Shown here in pieces: positions 1-5,632 of a stretch of DNA of 7,515 bases. Source of the stretch: an uncultured Streptococcus sp. (GTDB taxonomy: Bacteria > Bacillota > Bacilli > Lactobacillales > Streptococcaceae); contig CABSQC010000050.1 of the NCBI GenBank assembly GCA_902479835.1, positions 1-7,515 on the forward strand, read 5' to 3'. Position 1 is the first letter of the stretch; every line of letters begins with the position of its first letter. The translations under genes were made by a program, and so were the position numbers. The notes beneath the pieces were generated by a model. That model was not told where the DNA came from. It worked only from the letters and a program-made list of their open reading frames with translations, and searched no databases.

Positions 1-20
1 TTCAAATCCCGTCCTTTCCT
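1..20 (+). tRNA. 3' end of a tRNA gene (partial, isotype unknown)
   Basis: The window opens with a typical tRNA T-loop (TTCAAAT, bases 1-7), then a plausible T-stem 3' strand (CCCGT, 8-12), a 7-base acceptor 3' strand (CCTTTCC, 13-19) and a possible discriminator T at 20. The next bases are TACG, so CCA would have to be added after transcription. The rest of the gene is outside the window, so neither the pairing nor the anticodon can be checked. A strong terminator follows 12 bases later, as expected for the end of a tRNA transcript. The call rests on motif shape only. Confidence 0.55.
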
Positions 21-32
21 TACGATGCAAAT

Positions 33-70
33 AAGCCATAGGTTATAACCTATGGCTTTTCTGTTATTTT
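33..70. terminator. Palindromic terminator between the tRNA end and ksgA
   Basis: Bases 33-58 form a perfect 26-base palindrome (arms of up to 13 bp, AAGCCATAGG pairing with CCTATGGCTT). On the plus strand it is followed by a T-rich stretch (TTTTCTGTTATTTTATT), which makes a good intrinsic terminator for the tRNA transcript. On the minus strand it starts 5 bases after the ksgA stop codon and is followed by a weaker TTATTT. It probably ends transcription in both directions, more efficiently on the plus strand. Confidence 0.85.
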
Positions 71-939
71 ATTCCTGCTTCTAGAAGGCCATCTGCTAAG
101 CGGGCGAAGTCTTCTAAACTAAGAGCTTCTCCTCGTACAGATGGTTGCAAACCGGCTGCTTGGATCCCTACTTCTAGTTTGGCTTTGATTTCTTCGGTCT
201 TGCCAAAGCGACTAGTCAAGTTGTTCCAAAGTGTTTTGCGGCGGTGGACAAAGCTAGCCTTGCTGACAGAGAAGAAGAAATCTTCATCTTTGACGGCTAC
301 TGCCGGTTCTTCTCGACGCACCATCTTGAGGATGGCAGAGTCAACGTTTGGTGCAGGTACAAAAACAGTACGTGGCACAATAAAGGCTACCTTAGCCGTC
401 ATATAGTATTGGACTGCAATGGACAAAGATCCGTAAGCCTTGGTGTTGGGCTCAGCTGAAATACGGTCGGCGACCTCTTTTTGCATCATGACCACAAATT
501 CTTGGAAAGGAATTTTAGACTCAATCAAGTGCATGAGGATGGGAGTCGTGATGTAGTATGGAAGGTTGGCTACTACCTTAATTGGAAGCTCTGGATTTTT
601 AAACTCTGCGATGTACTGGTTGAGATCCACCTTGAGAATGTCTTGGTTGACAACCGTCACATTATCAAAATCACGCAAGGTATCCGCTAAGATGGGAACT
701 AAGCGGTCATCAATCTCAAAGGCCATCACTTCTGCCGCATTTTCTGCCAGAAACTCTGTCAAAGCACCGATTCCGGGACCGATTTCGATGACATTGACTT
801 GCTTATCAATCTCTGCTGTATCCACAATTTTTTGAAGGATGTTGGTATCGGTCAAGAAGTTTTGACCGAAGGATTTTTTAAAGGTAAATCCGTGACGCTC
901 CAGCACTGCCTTGGTCACGCTATAATCTGCAATTCTCAT
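64..939 (-). CDS. rsmA: 16S rRNA dimethyladenosine transferase KsgA (RsmA)
   Basis: This SAM-dependent enzyme dimethylates two adjacent adenines in the loop of the 3'-terminal helix of 16S rRNA, a late checkpoint in 30S assembly. The 291-residue length fits the family. Visible motifs are the N-terminal SFGQNFL (23-29), the SAM-binding loop IEIGPGIG (51-58), the acidic ribose-binding region FEIDD (74-78), D100 in NQD, and the adenine-site motif NLPYYITTP (125-133). The RRKTLWNNL stretch (233-241) and the C-terminal [14 protein letters not shown] belong to the small RNA-binding domain. The ATG at 939 begins MRIADYS and has a modest purine-rich ribosome-binding site (AAAAGAG). The gene is last in the tatD-rnmV-ksgA operon, 52 bases after rnmV, with no promoter visible in the gap. 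Loss of KsgA commonly gives kasugamycin resistance in other bacteria. Confidence 0.97.
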   Translation of the reverse strand: MRIADYSVTKAVLERHGFTFKKSFGQNFLTDTNILQKIVDTAEIDKQVNVIEIGPGIGALTEFLAENAAEVMAFEIDDRLVPILADTLRDFDNVTVVNQDILKVDLNQYIAEFKNPELPIKVVANLPYYITTPILMHLIESKIPFQEFVVMMQKEVADRISAEPNTKAYGSLSIAVQYYMTAKVAFIVPRTVFVPAPNVDSAILKMVRREEPAVAVKDEDFFFSVSKASFVHRRKTLWNNLTSRFGKTEEIKAKLEVGIQAAGLQPSVRGEALSLEDFARLADGLLEAGIK

Positions 940-991
940 TTTTTCTCTTTTCTAATCAGTTTAGGGGTAAAGGATCCCCTCTACTTCCGTC

Positions 992-1555
992 TTAATAACT
1001 GGCCATCGCCTCTTCGACTTGGGCCAAACAAATTCCAAACAACTCCAAGCGTTTGATCAATTGCTTGCCATTGCAGTAGCCGATGCGCAAGGCCTCGCCT
1101 AGATATTCCCGTCGTTTGCGACTATCGCTTCCCATCAACAGTCCAAGACGCATCAAGTCGGTCTTTGTGATATCAAAGAACGTCTCATCTTCATAGGAGC
1201 CTACGAGTCCAGCTAGGGCCTTTTCTAAGTCTTCAAAGCTAGCATGCTCCACTCCCAAGGAACGCCCCTTGGTCTTGGACTTGGGTACTGCTTCGCCTCG
1301 ATTTAAAAAGGCATGTTTGGCCTGGGGCACCTCTTGCATGATGATCTTGCGAATGCGCTCGCCATTGTAATCTGGATCGGTAAAAACAATGACCCCACGC
1401 AACTCTTGCAAGGTAGCAATTCGTTCGAGATCATCTTGATCGATCGCAGAGCCTCGTGTCTCATAGGTATCCACCTCATAAAAACGACGGAGATTGGCTG
1501 TGTCGTCCTTGCCCTCCACGACAATCACTTCTGGTATTTTTCTTTTCTCAGTCAA
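992..1555 (-). CDS. rnmV: Ribonuclease M5 (5S rRNA maturation), TTG start
   Basis: RNase M5 cuts precursor 5S rRNA to its mature ends in low-GC Gram-positive bacteria, acting on a ribosomal protein-RNA complex. It is a Toprim-domain nuclease. The Toprim signatures are VIVVEGKDD (catalytic Glu14) and VFTDPDYNG (Asp60, Asp62), followed by the basic family stretch AVPKSKTKGRSLGVEHAS (about 89-106). I place the start at a TTG at 1555. It has an AGAAAGG ribosome-binding site 9 bases upstream, gives 187 residues (close to the roughly 186 known for the Bacillus enzyme) and puts the Toprim motif at the usual distance from the N-terminus. The ATG at 1582 would add nine residues (MTMQERYLA) that simply read through the end of tatD out of frame. 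With the TTG start the gene overlaps the tatD stop by 8 bases (TTGACTGA), which suggests translational coupling. Confidence 0.93.
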   Translation of the reverse strand: MTEKRKIPEVIVVEGKDDTANLRRFYEVDTYETRGSAIDQDDLERIATLQELRGVIVFTDPDYNGERIRKIIMQEVPQAKHAFLNRGEAVPKSKTKGRSLGVEHASFEDLEKALAGLVGSYEDETFFDITKTDLMRLGLLMGSDSRKRREYLGEALRIGYCNGKQLIKRLELFGICLAQVEEAMASY

Positions 1556-2318
1556 GGCCAAATACCTTTCTTGCATTGTCATAGGTTGCCTGAGCCACTT
1601 CTTCTGTTGTTAAGCCACGTAGTTCTGCAATGAAGTCTACTACATAACGTGTGTAGGCTGTTTTATTTTCCCGACCACGTTTGGGAACTGGTGCCAGATA
1701 AGGGGCGTCTGTTTCAACCAAGATCTTATCGAGCGGCAGGCCAGCTGCTGCTTCTTGGACATCTGTGGCTTTCTTAAACGTCACCACTCCAGAAAAAGAG
1801 ATCATCATTCCCAGATCCATGAAGCGTTTAGCTTCTTCTAAACTTCCTGAGAAGGAATGCATGATCCCACCGCGAGGCCCGACTCCTTCACTCTTGATGA
1901 TGGCATAGGTATCTTCAAGAGCATCACGCGTATGCACTACAAAAGGCAAGCCCAAGTCCTTAGACAATTGGATCTGACGGCGAAAGACCTTCTCTTGAAC
2001 TTCCTTAGGTGCTGTCATCCAGTGGTAATCCAGACCAATTTCTCCGAGTGCAACGACCTTGGGATGTTTCAATTGTTCAAGTAAATAGGCCTCCACTTCA
2101 GGACTATAATCGCCCGCCTCAGTGGGGTGCCAACCAAGCGTGAGATAGAGTTCTGGGTGCTGGTCTGTCAAGGCTATTCCTCGCTCAATCGTCGGTTTGT
2201 CAAAACCAACGATATTGTGGGCTACAACACCCATTTCCTTGGCCAAGTCGAGCTCTTCTTGTTCTTTTCCTGCGAATTCTTCCACATTGAGATGGGTGTG
2301 GGTATCAAAAATCTGCAT
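1548..2318 (-). CDS. tatD: TatD-family metal-dependent hydrolase/DNase
   Basis: A TatD-type TIM-barrel metalloenzyme of the amidohydrolase superfamily; family members are Mg-dependent 3'-5' exonucleases, and some act in DNA repair or in DNA degradation during cell death. The 256 residues carry every expected metal ligand: the H7-T-H9 motif in FDTHTHL, E93 in GEIGLD, H129 in VVHTRDA, H154 in MHSFSG and D204 in ETDAPYL. The family motif GWHP is at 62-65. The ATG at 2318 (MQIFDTHTHL) is chosen because it has a clear AAAGGA ribosome-binding site 5 bases upstream and matches the standard N-terminus. A longer reading to a TTG at 2396 would run through the promoter and into the rpmH terminator. First gene of the tatD-rnmV-ksgA operon, a grouping also seen in Bacillus. 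Confidence 0.96.
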   Translation of the reverse strand: MQIFDTHTHLNVEEFAGKEQEELDLAKEMGVVAHNIVGFDKPTIERGIALTDQHPELYLTLGWHPTEAGDYSPEVEAYLLEQLKHPKVVALGEIGLDYHWMTAPKEVQEKVFRRQIQLSKDLGLPFVVHTRDALEDTYAIIKSEGVGPRGGIMHSFSGSLEEAKRFMDLGMMISFSGVVTFKKATDVQEAAAGLPLDKILVETDAPYLAPVPKRGRENKTAYTRYVVDFIAELRGLTTEEVAQATYDNARKVFGLD

Positions 2319-2352
2319 GATCTTCCTTTTCTTCCGAGTTTTTCTTCTTTCT

Positions 2353-2381
2353 ATTATAGCAGAAAGCGCCTCTAAATTCAC
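2353..2381 (-). promoter_or_regulatory. Promoter of the tatD-rnmV-ksgA operon
   Basis: Read on the minus strand, an extended -10 box TGCTATAAT has its TATAAT hexamer at 2353-2358. The -35 position at 17-base spacing (2376-2381) reads GTGAAT and is poor, so the TG extension probably carries recognition. The predicted transcript starts near 2346, leaving a leader of about 28 bases before the tatD ATG. It lies just after the rpmH terminator, which makes the operon an independent unit. Confidence 0.8.
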
Positions 2382-2385
2382 TTTT

Positions 2386-2428
2386 GGATAAAACAAAAAC
2401 CAGTAGTCTCGAGTTTCTACTGGTTTTT
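2386..2428 (-). terminator. rpmH intrinsic terminator
   Basis: A perfect 12-bp stem (arms at 2395-2406 and 2417-2428; core CCAGTAG/CTACTGG) closes a 10-base loop. On the minus strand it is followed by a broken T-run (TTTTTGTTTT). It starts 15 bases after the rpmH stop codon and lies upstream of the tatD promoter. Confidence 0.92.
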
Positions 2429-2443
2429 AGCTTTTTATCTGAA

Positions 2444-2578
2444 TTAGGCAGCCAAAACTTTGCGTCCTTTACGACGACGAGCTGCCAATACGCGACGACC
2501 ATTTTTAGTTGCCATACGGTGACGGAAACCATGTTTGCGCGCACGACGAAGTTTACTTGGTTGATAAGTACGTTTCAC
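2444..2578 (-). CDS. rpmH: 50S ribosomal protein L34 (GTG start)
   Basis: L34 is a small, very basic protein of the large ribosomal subunit, buried in 23S rRNA. The 44 codons give the near-universal sequence, with N-terminus [12 protein letters not shown], central [13 protein letters not shown] and C-terminus [11 protein letters not shown]. The start is a GTG at 2578 with a strong AGGAGG ribosome-binding site 8 bases upstream. No ATG lies in a sensible position, so an ATG-only search or a short-ORF cutoff would miss this gene. It is a single-gene unit with a near-consensus promoter and its own terminator. In many bacteria rpmH sits directly upstream of rnpA; here it lies downstream of the rnpA-yidC-jag operon, with another gene between them. 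Confidence 0.98.
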   Translation of the reverse strand: MKRTYQPSKLRRARKHGFRHRMATKNGRRVLAARRRKGRKVLAA

Positions 2579-2608
2579 GATGAATACCTCCTCATAGATT
2601 TTGTATTC

Positions 2609-2641
2609 GTTTAGCCGGCTAGTTGTGATCAGTTACTAAAC
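2609..2641 (-). other. Possible weak stem in the rpmH leader
   Basis: The predicted rpmH leader is about 65 bases, long for such a short gene. It contains a 6-bp inverted repeat (GTTTAG at 2636-2641 on the minus strand with CTAAAC at 2609-2614) and an internal 10-base palindrome TAGCCGGCTA (2612-2621). These two pairings compete. No known ribosomal-protein leader motif is recognised, and the structure may have no function. Confidence 0.3.
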
Positions 2642-2651
2642 ATACTTTACT

Positions 2652-2680
2652 ATTCTATCGGATTCGACTCTATTTGTCAA
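2652..2680 (-). promoter_or_regulatory. Near-consensus promoter of rpmH
   Basis: On the minus strand a perfect -35 TTGACA (2675-2680) is separated by 17 bases from a -10 TAGAAT (2652-2657), one mismatch from consensus. This is the best housekeeping promoter in the window, as expected for a ribosomal protein gene. The start site is predicted near 2645. A short inverted repeat CTATT/AATAG flanks the -35 core, but I have no evidence that it is an operator. Confidence 0.92.
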
Positions 2681-2725
2681 TAGCTATGGCAAAATTGTTG
2701 CAAATACAGGTCGGAGAACACCTTT

Positions 2726-3355
2726 CTACACCTGACGGGTTGCCAAATAATAGGGTTCCAGAGCCACCAGCGCCTCTTGCAACTGATCCAAGATAGCTTC
2801 AAGAGAACCTTCCTCAACTAAAGAAACATCGTATTTGACGAGAACCTTACGAACCACCCCATCTGCTACTGCTTGTAACAGATCATGGCGATTCTTTTCT
2901 GTTCCCTCGATCCTTCGACTTTCTCCATCTTCTTGAGCAAGGTAATAGACTGGTTGAGAGATGAGAAGAGTGAGAACCTTGTGTTGCTTTGGAAGGCTCT
3001 GATCATCTTTTTTTCGCTCGATAAAGCTCACCTCTAAGGAAACTCCAAAATCAGCTGCATCTCCATAGAGTCTCAAGGCAAACATGGGCTCTGCCATCGT
3101 TCCTTCTCCTTTTAGATAGGCCCAAAAATGAGGACGCAAGACTTGAGCCTGGTTCATCCACTGGCTGGTCCGATCTTGCTCCAAATAGGGGTGACGCTGC
3201 TGAAAGGTTGAGACTAAATCCGTAAATTCCTTACGAGCTGCTTGCCCCATTGCGCGGTACTGTTCCATCTCTGGGGCTAGCACTCCTGCCTTCGCTGGTG
3301 CTTGGTATTTGATTCCTTGAAGCTTTAAAAACTCTCGAATCGCTGCAAATGCCAT
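2726..3355 (-). CDS. Conserved-looking protein of unknown function (possibly HI_0552-like)
   Basis: Encodes 209 residues from an ATG at 3355 with a GAAAGGA ribosome-binding site 5 bases upstream; a longer reading would only add MGLERKQ through that site. No signal peptide or membrane segment is visible, so it is probably cytoplasmic. It has an N-terminal mostly helical, charged part (1-65), a central part with TSQWMNQAQVLRPHFWAYLKGEG (63-85) and LRLYGDAADFGVSLEVSFIERKK (94-116) that looks like alternating beta strands, and a C-terminal helix (about 183-203). From memory it resembles the HI_0552 family, which some databases label glucose-6-phosphate dehydrogenase; I see no dinucleotide-binding glycine motif to justify that enzyme name. 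It lies between the jag terminator and the rpmH promoter, has no good promoter, and may rely on read-through from the rnpA operon. The coding call is firm and the family call tentative. Confidence 0.85.
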   Translation of the reverse strand: MAFAAIREFLKLQGIKYQAPAKAGVLAPEMEQYRAMGQAARKEFTDLVSTFQQRHPYLEQDRTSQWMNQAQVLRPHFWAYLKGEGTMAEPMFALRLYGDAADFGVSLEVSFIERKKDDQSLPKQHKVLTLLISQPVYYLAQEDGESRRIEGTEKNRHDLLQAVADGVVRKVLVKYDVSLVEEGSLEAILDQLQEALVALEPYYLATRQV

Positions 3356-3376
3356 CTGTTTCCTTTCTAAACCCAA

Positions 3377-3412
3377 TAAAAAAGAGAGAGAGGCTCAATC
3401 CTATCTCTCCCT
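3377..3412 (-). terminator. Terminator after jag (end of rnpA-yidC-jag operon)
   Basis: On the minus strand AGGGAGAGA (3404-3412) pairs with TCTCTCTCT (3383-3391), a 9-bp stem with one G-T pair and a 12-base loop, followed at once by a T-run (TTTTTATT). It lies 20 bases after the jag stop codon and ends 21 bases before the start of the next gene. Its moderate strength and large loop could permit some read-through into that gene. Confidence 0.8.
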
Positions 3413-3432
3413 CATGAGAAATAATCGCTAGA

Positions 3433-4380
3433 TTATCCTTCGATGTCTACCACCACGTAACGATTTGGTTCTTCACCTTCAGAGTAGCTAGTGACCCCTT
3501 CCATCTTAGAGACGATACGGTGAATGATTTTCCGTTCACTGTTTGACATTGGATCTGTCTGTTGGGCTTGCCCGTCTTCAAGGGCACGCGTTGCCAACTT
3601 CTGAGCATAGCTTTGAAGAACTTCCGCCCGGTGTTCTACATAGTCATTAACATTAATGGTAATGTAAAAATTCTTTGAGTAGCGGTTATAAAGATAGTTT
3701 TGTGCCAAGAGTTGAAGAGCCTTCAAGACTTTTCCATGGTAGCCGATGACACGTCCTGGCTCATTGGTATCAATTTGCATATTGACCGTACGGCGGTTGT
3801 GACTACTTGAGATGGTCGCATCCACATCCATTTCATCGATTACTGTTTGAACATAGGCTGTCACATCTGTGACGACTTCTTCGATATTGTAGTTTTCCTC
3901 TACTTCGATACCAAGGTTTGAGAAATCAGACTCATTTGATTCTTTTGCTACTGGTTCTTTGACTTTCTCAAGGATATGTTCATGCCCTTTTTCTTCAAGA
4001 ACGGTATCTGCTTCTTTGTCATGTTTGAGGATTTCTGTCTTGATTTCTTCAGAGACAACTTCTCCTTCTTCTTCGACCTTTTTGATCGCTGCAACGACGC
4101 GTCCGAGATCGACCGTTGCTTCGCTCACCGTCTTAACCGGCTCGTTTTGCGCATTGATCTCATCTGGGACACCTTTGACGGCTTTTTGATTGGCTTTCAC
4201 AACCGTTGTTTCTGCAATCGGCTCAATCTCAACCTGGGCTGGTTTTTTCCCAAACAAGCCAAGAAAACCTTTCTTCTCACGCGCTACAACTGTAATGTGT
4301 GCCTTCATACGGGGAATATCTAAATCGTTCAGGCCTTTTTGAATGGCTTCTTCAACAGTTGCTCCAGTATATAGGACCAT
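3433..4380 (-). CDS. khpB: RNA-binding protein KhpB/EloR (Jag)
   Basis: Jag/KhpB (EloR in pneumococcus) is an RNA-binding regulator that pairs with KhpA and, in Streptococcus pneumoniae, controls cell elongation downstream of the kinase StkP. The 315 residues show three parts. The Jag-N domain (about 1-52) carries the hallmark KKGFLGLFGKKPA (36-48). An acidic low-complexity linker covers about 55-165. The C-terminal RNA-binding half has a type II KH domain with GYHG loop at 213-216 and an R3H domain with R283-x3-H287. The Bacillus protein is about 100 residues shorter, so the long linker is a streptococcal trait. Thr89 in the linker (SEATVDLG) has the same number as the StkP phosphosite reported for pneumococcal EloR. 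The ATG at 4380 has a GAGGTG ribosome-binding site and lies 15 bases after yidC. Last gene of the rnpA-yidC-jag operon. Confidence 0.96.
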   Translation of the reverse strand: MVLYTGATVEEAIQKGLNDLDIPRMKAHITVVAREKKGFLGLFGKKPAQVEIEPIAETTVVKANQKAVKGVPDEINAQNEPVKTVSEATVDLGRVVAAIKKVEEEGEVVSEEIKTEILKHDKEADTVLEEKGHEHILEKVKEPVAKESNESDFSNLGIEVEENYNIEEVVTDVTAYVQTVIDEMDVDATISSSHNRRTVNMQIDTNEPGRVIGYHGKVLKALQLLAQNYLYNRYSKNFYITINVNDYVEHRAEVLQSYAQKLATRALEDGQAQQTDPMSNSERKIIHRIVSKMEGVTSYSEGEEPNRYVVVDIEG

Positions 4381-4395
4381 ATGTCCACCTCTTTC

Positions 4396-5211
4396 TTATT
4401 TTTTCTTTTTCTGTGCTTTGTTTAGGGCACGGCGTTTTTGTTTTTCCATGTCTCGCGAAGCTTGCTCTTTTGCTTCACGCTCTGCAATAATCTTGAAGGG
4501 GTTGTTCAAGAGATAGGTCTGTCCGACTTGATAAGCATTGGAAGTCACCCAGTAGAGTGCGACTCCGCTGGCTGAGAACAAGGCAAAGAAGAAGATCATC
4601 ACAGGCATCACATACATCATGGTTGTTGCACTACCATTGCGCTCTGGCATGGCTTTATTGGTCAACCAACTACTGAAAAATGTGAAGAGAGCTGCAAGGA
4701 CCGGCAAGATGTAAGTCGGGTCGATCGCGCCAAGGTCCAACCAAAGGAAGTGACCGACTTTAAGGAATTCTACACGGCTCAGCGCTTGGAATAAGGCCAT
4801 CAAAACCGGCATCTGAATCAAGAGAGGAAGAAAGGCTGAAGATGTTTTGACGCCTTTTTCCTTATAAAGGGCCCGCATCTCTTCAGAAAGCTTGGTCCGA
4901 CTATCTAGATCCTTTCCAGGATACTTGGCTTGCAATTCCTTGAGTAGGGGTTGAATTTCCTGCATCTTGCGGGTTGAATTCATTTGATACTGGAAGAGGG
5001 GCAAGAGGACCGTCCGAATCACAATGGTGAAGACGATAATCCCCACACCGATACTTCCTCCAAAGGACAAGAAGCGGATGGCTTCTGCAAAGAAGTAGAC
5101 GAAGCGTTCCCAACCACCTGTCGACTGAGCTGTCACTTGAGAGGTCCCACAAGCCGTCAAGACCAATAAGGCCGCTCCTAATAATCCAGTTAACTTCAGT
5201 TTCTTTTTCAC
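4396..5211 (-). CDS. yidC: Membrane protein insertase YidC (YidC1-like), lipoprotein, GTG start
   Basis: YidC/Oxa1-family insertase that integrates membrane proteins with or without SecYEG. From the GTG at 5211 it has 271 residues. A basic, hydrophobic signal ends in the lipobox LTAC, so Cys21 is the likely lipidated N-terminus on the outer face. The conserved groove arginine is R66 ([11 protein letters not shown]), in the first core membrane segment. A cytoplasmic helical hairpin (about 75-122, including [17 protein letters not shown]) precedes the remaining hydrophobic segments around 126-142, 166-186 and 198-233. The tail 240-271 is strongly basic, as in proteins that touch the ribosome. 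The GTG has an AAAGGG ribosome-binding site 6 bases upstream and is one base after the rnpA stop (TAATGTG), so the two are probably coupled. An ATG at 5235 would add eight residues and overlap rnpA. Streptococci have two YidC paralogues; the linkage to rnpA and jag and the length suggest YidC1. Confidence 0.95.
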   Translation of the reverse strand: MKKKLKLTGLLGAALLVLTACGTSQVTAQSTGGWERFVYFFAEAIRFLSFGGSIGVGIIVFTIVIRTVLLPLFQYQMNSTRKMQEIQPLLKELQAKYPGKDLDSRTKLSEEMRALYKEKGVKTSSAFLPLLIQMPVLMALFQALSRVEFLKVGHFLWLDLGAIDPTYILPVLAALFTFFSSWLTNKAMPERNGSATTMMYVMPVMIFFFALFSASGVALYWVTSNAYQVGQTYLLNNPFKIIAEREAKEQASRDMEKQKRRALNKAQKKKK

Positions 5212-5212
5212 A

Positions 5213-5554
5213 TTATTCCCTTTCTTGGTAGACATGCGCTAATTTTAAGACATGTACAAGATTTTTCTCTACTTGATGAAAGTCGAGCTCCTCCACTCCT
5301 TTACGAGCAATGACAACAAAATCATCGGTCGTAAGGAAGGCTTGGTGTTTGATCAAAACATGGCGAATCAAACGTTTGATGCGATTTCTGGTCACAGCAT
5401 TTCCCAGTTTCTTACTAACAGACAGGCCGACTCGAAAATGCGGTTGGTCCTTGCGCAAGCGGTAAACAACGAATTTCCGATTGGCAACATTTTGACCACT
5501 TTTAAAAATAGCATTAAAATCTTTGTCACGTTTGACGCGGTAGCTTTTTTTCAA
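5213..5554 (-). CDS. rnpA: Ribonuclease P protein component (TTG start)
   Basis: RnpA is the small basic protein subunit of RNase P, which binds the catalytic RNA and helps it remove 5' leaders from pre-tRNAs. The 113 residues include the N-terminal substrate-contact region ([20 protein letters not shown]) and the signature arginine-rich helix [17 protein letters not shown] (48-64) with its RNR core at 56-58. The central VGLSVSKK strand and the FVVIARKGV stretch also match the family. The start codon is TTG at 5554, which places the normal MKKxxRVKR N-terminus; an AGAGGG ribosome-binding site lies 9 bases upstream. First gene of the rnpA-yidC-jag operon, with its own promoter directly upstream. 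The usual upstream partner rpmH is absent from this position. Confidence 0.96.
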   Translation of the reverse strand: MKKSYRVKRDKDFNAIFKSGQNVANRKFVVYRLRKDQPHFRVGLSVSKKLGNAVTRNRIKRLIRHVLIKHQAFLTTDDFVVIARKGVEELDFHQVEKNLVHVLKLAHVYQERE

Positions 5555-5583
5555 ACCTCAACTCCCTCTTTTAAATTTATTCT

Positions 5584-5611
5584 ATTATACCATATTTTCA
5601 AAAAAAACCAA
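5584..5611 (-). promoter_or_regulatory. Promoter of rnpA-yidC-jag operon
   Basis: An extended -10 box TGGTATAAT has its hexamer at 5584-5589 on the minus strand. The best -35 match is TTGGTT (5606-5611) at 16-base spacing. The -35 lies inside the stem and T-run of the upstream CPBP terminator. Predicted start near 5577, giving a leader of about 22 bases. Confidence 0.82.
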
Positions 5612-5631
5612 TCTCACTCAGGAAATCGGTT
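5600..5631 (-). terminator. CPBP gene terminator overlapping the rnpA promoter
   Basis: On the minus strand AACCGATTTC (5622-5631) pairs with GAGATTGGTT (5606-5615) across a 6-base loop, a 10-bp stem with two G-T pairs, and is followed by six further Ts. It begins one base after the CPBP stop codon. Its second arm and T-run double as the -35 box and spacer of the rnpA promoter. Confidence 0.85.
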
Positions 5632-5632
5632 G

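Noticed and set aside
818..826. DnaA-box-like GTATCCACA
   Set aside because: A single one-mismatch copy inside ksgA coding sequence, without a cluster or AT-rich region; although rpmH and rnpA often lie near oriC, there is no sign of an origin here.
963..980. Small inverted repeat AGGGG/CCCCT between rnmV and ksgA
   Set aside because: Only 5 bp with an 8-base loop and no T-run, so not a terminator; an RNA processing site is possible but unsupported.
1556..1582. ATG start of rnmV at 1582
   Set aside because: The added nine residues are out-of-frame tatD sequence that I do not recognise from RNase M5 proteins; the TTG at 1555 is better spaced from AGAAAGG and gives the family length.
2319..2396. 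N-terminal extension of tatD from a TTG at 2396
   Set aside because: It would run through the rpmH terminator T-run and the TATAAT promoter; the ATG at 2318 has the ribosome-binding site and the normal TatD N-terminus.
3976..4323. Plus-strand open frame of 115 codons opposite jag
   Set aside because: It is a shadow of the low-complexity acidic linker on the opposite strand, rich in Phe, Asp and Cys, with no promoter or ribosome-binding site; the minus-strand gene is certain.
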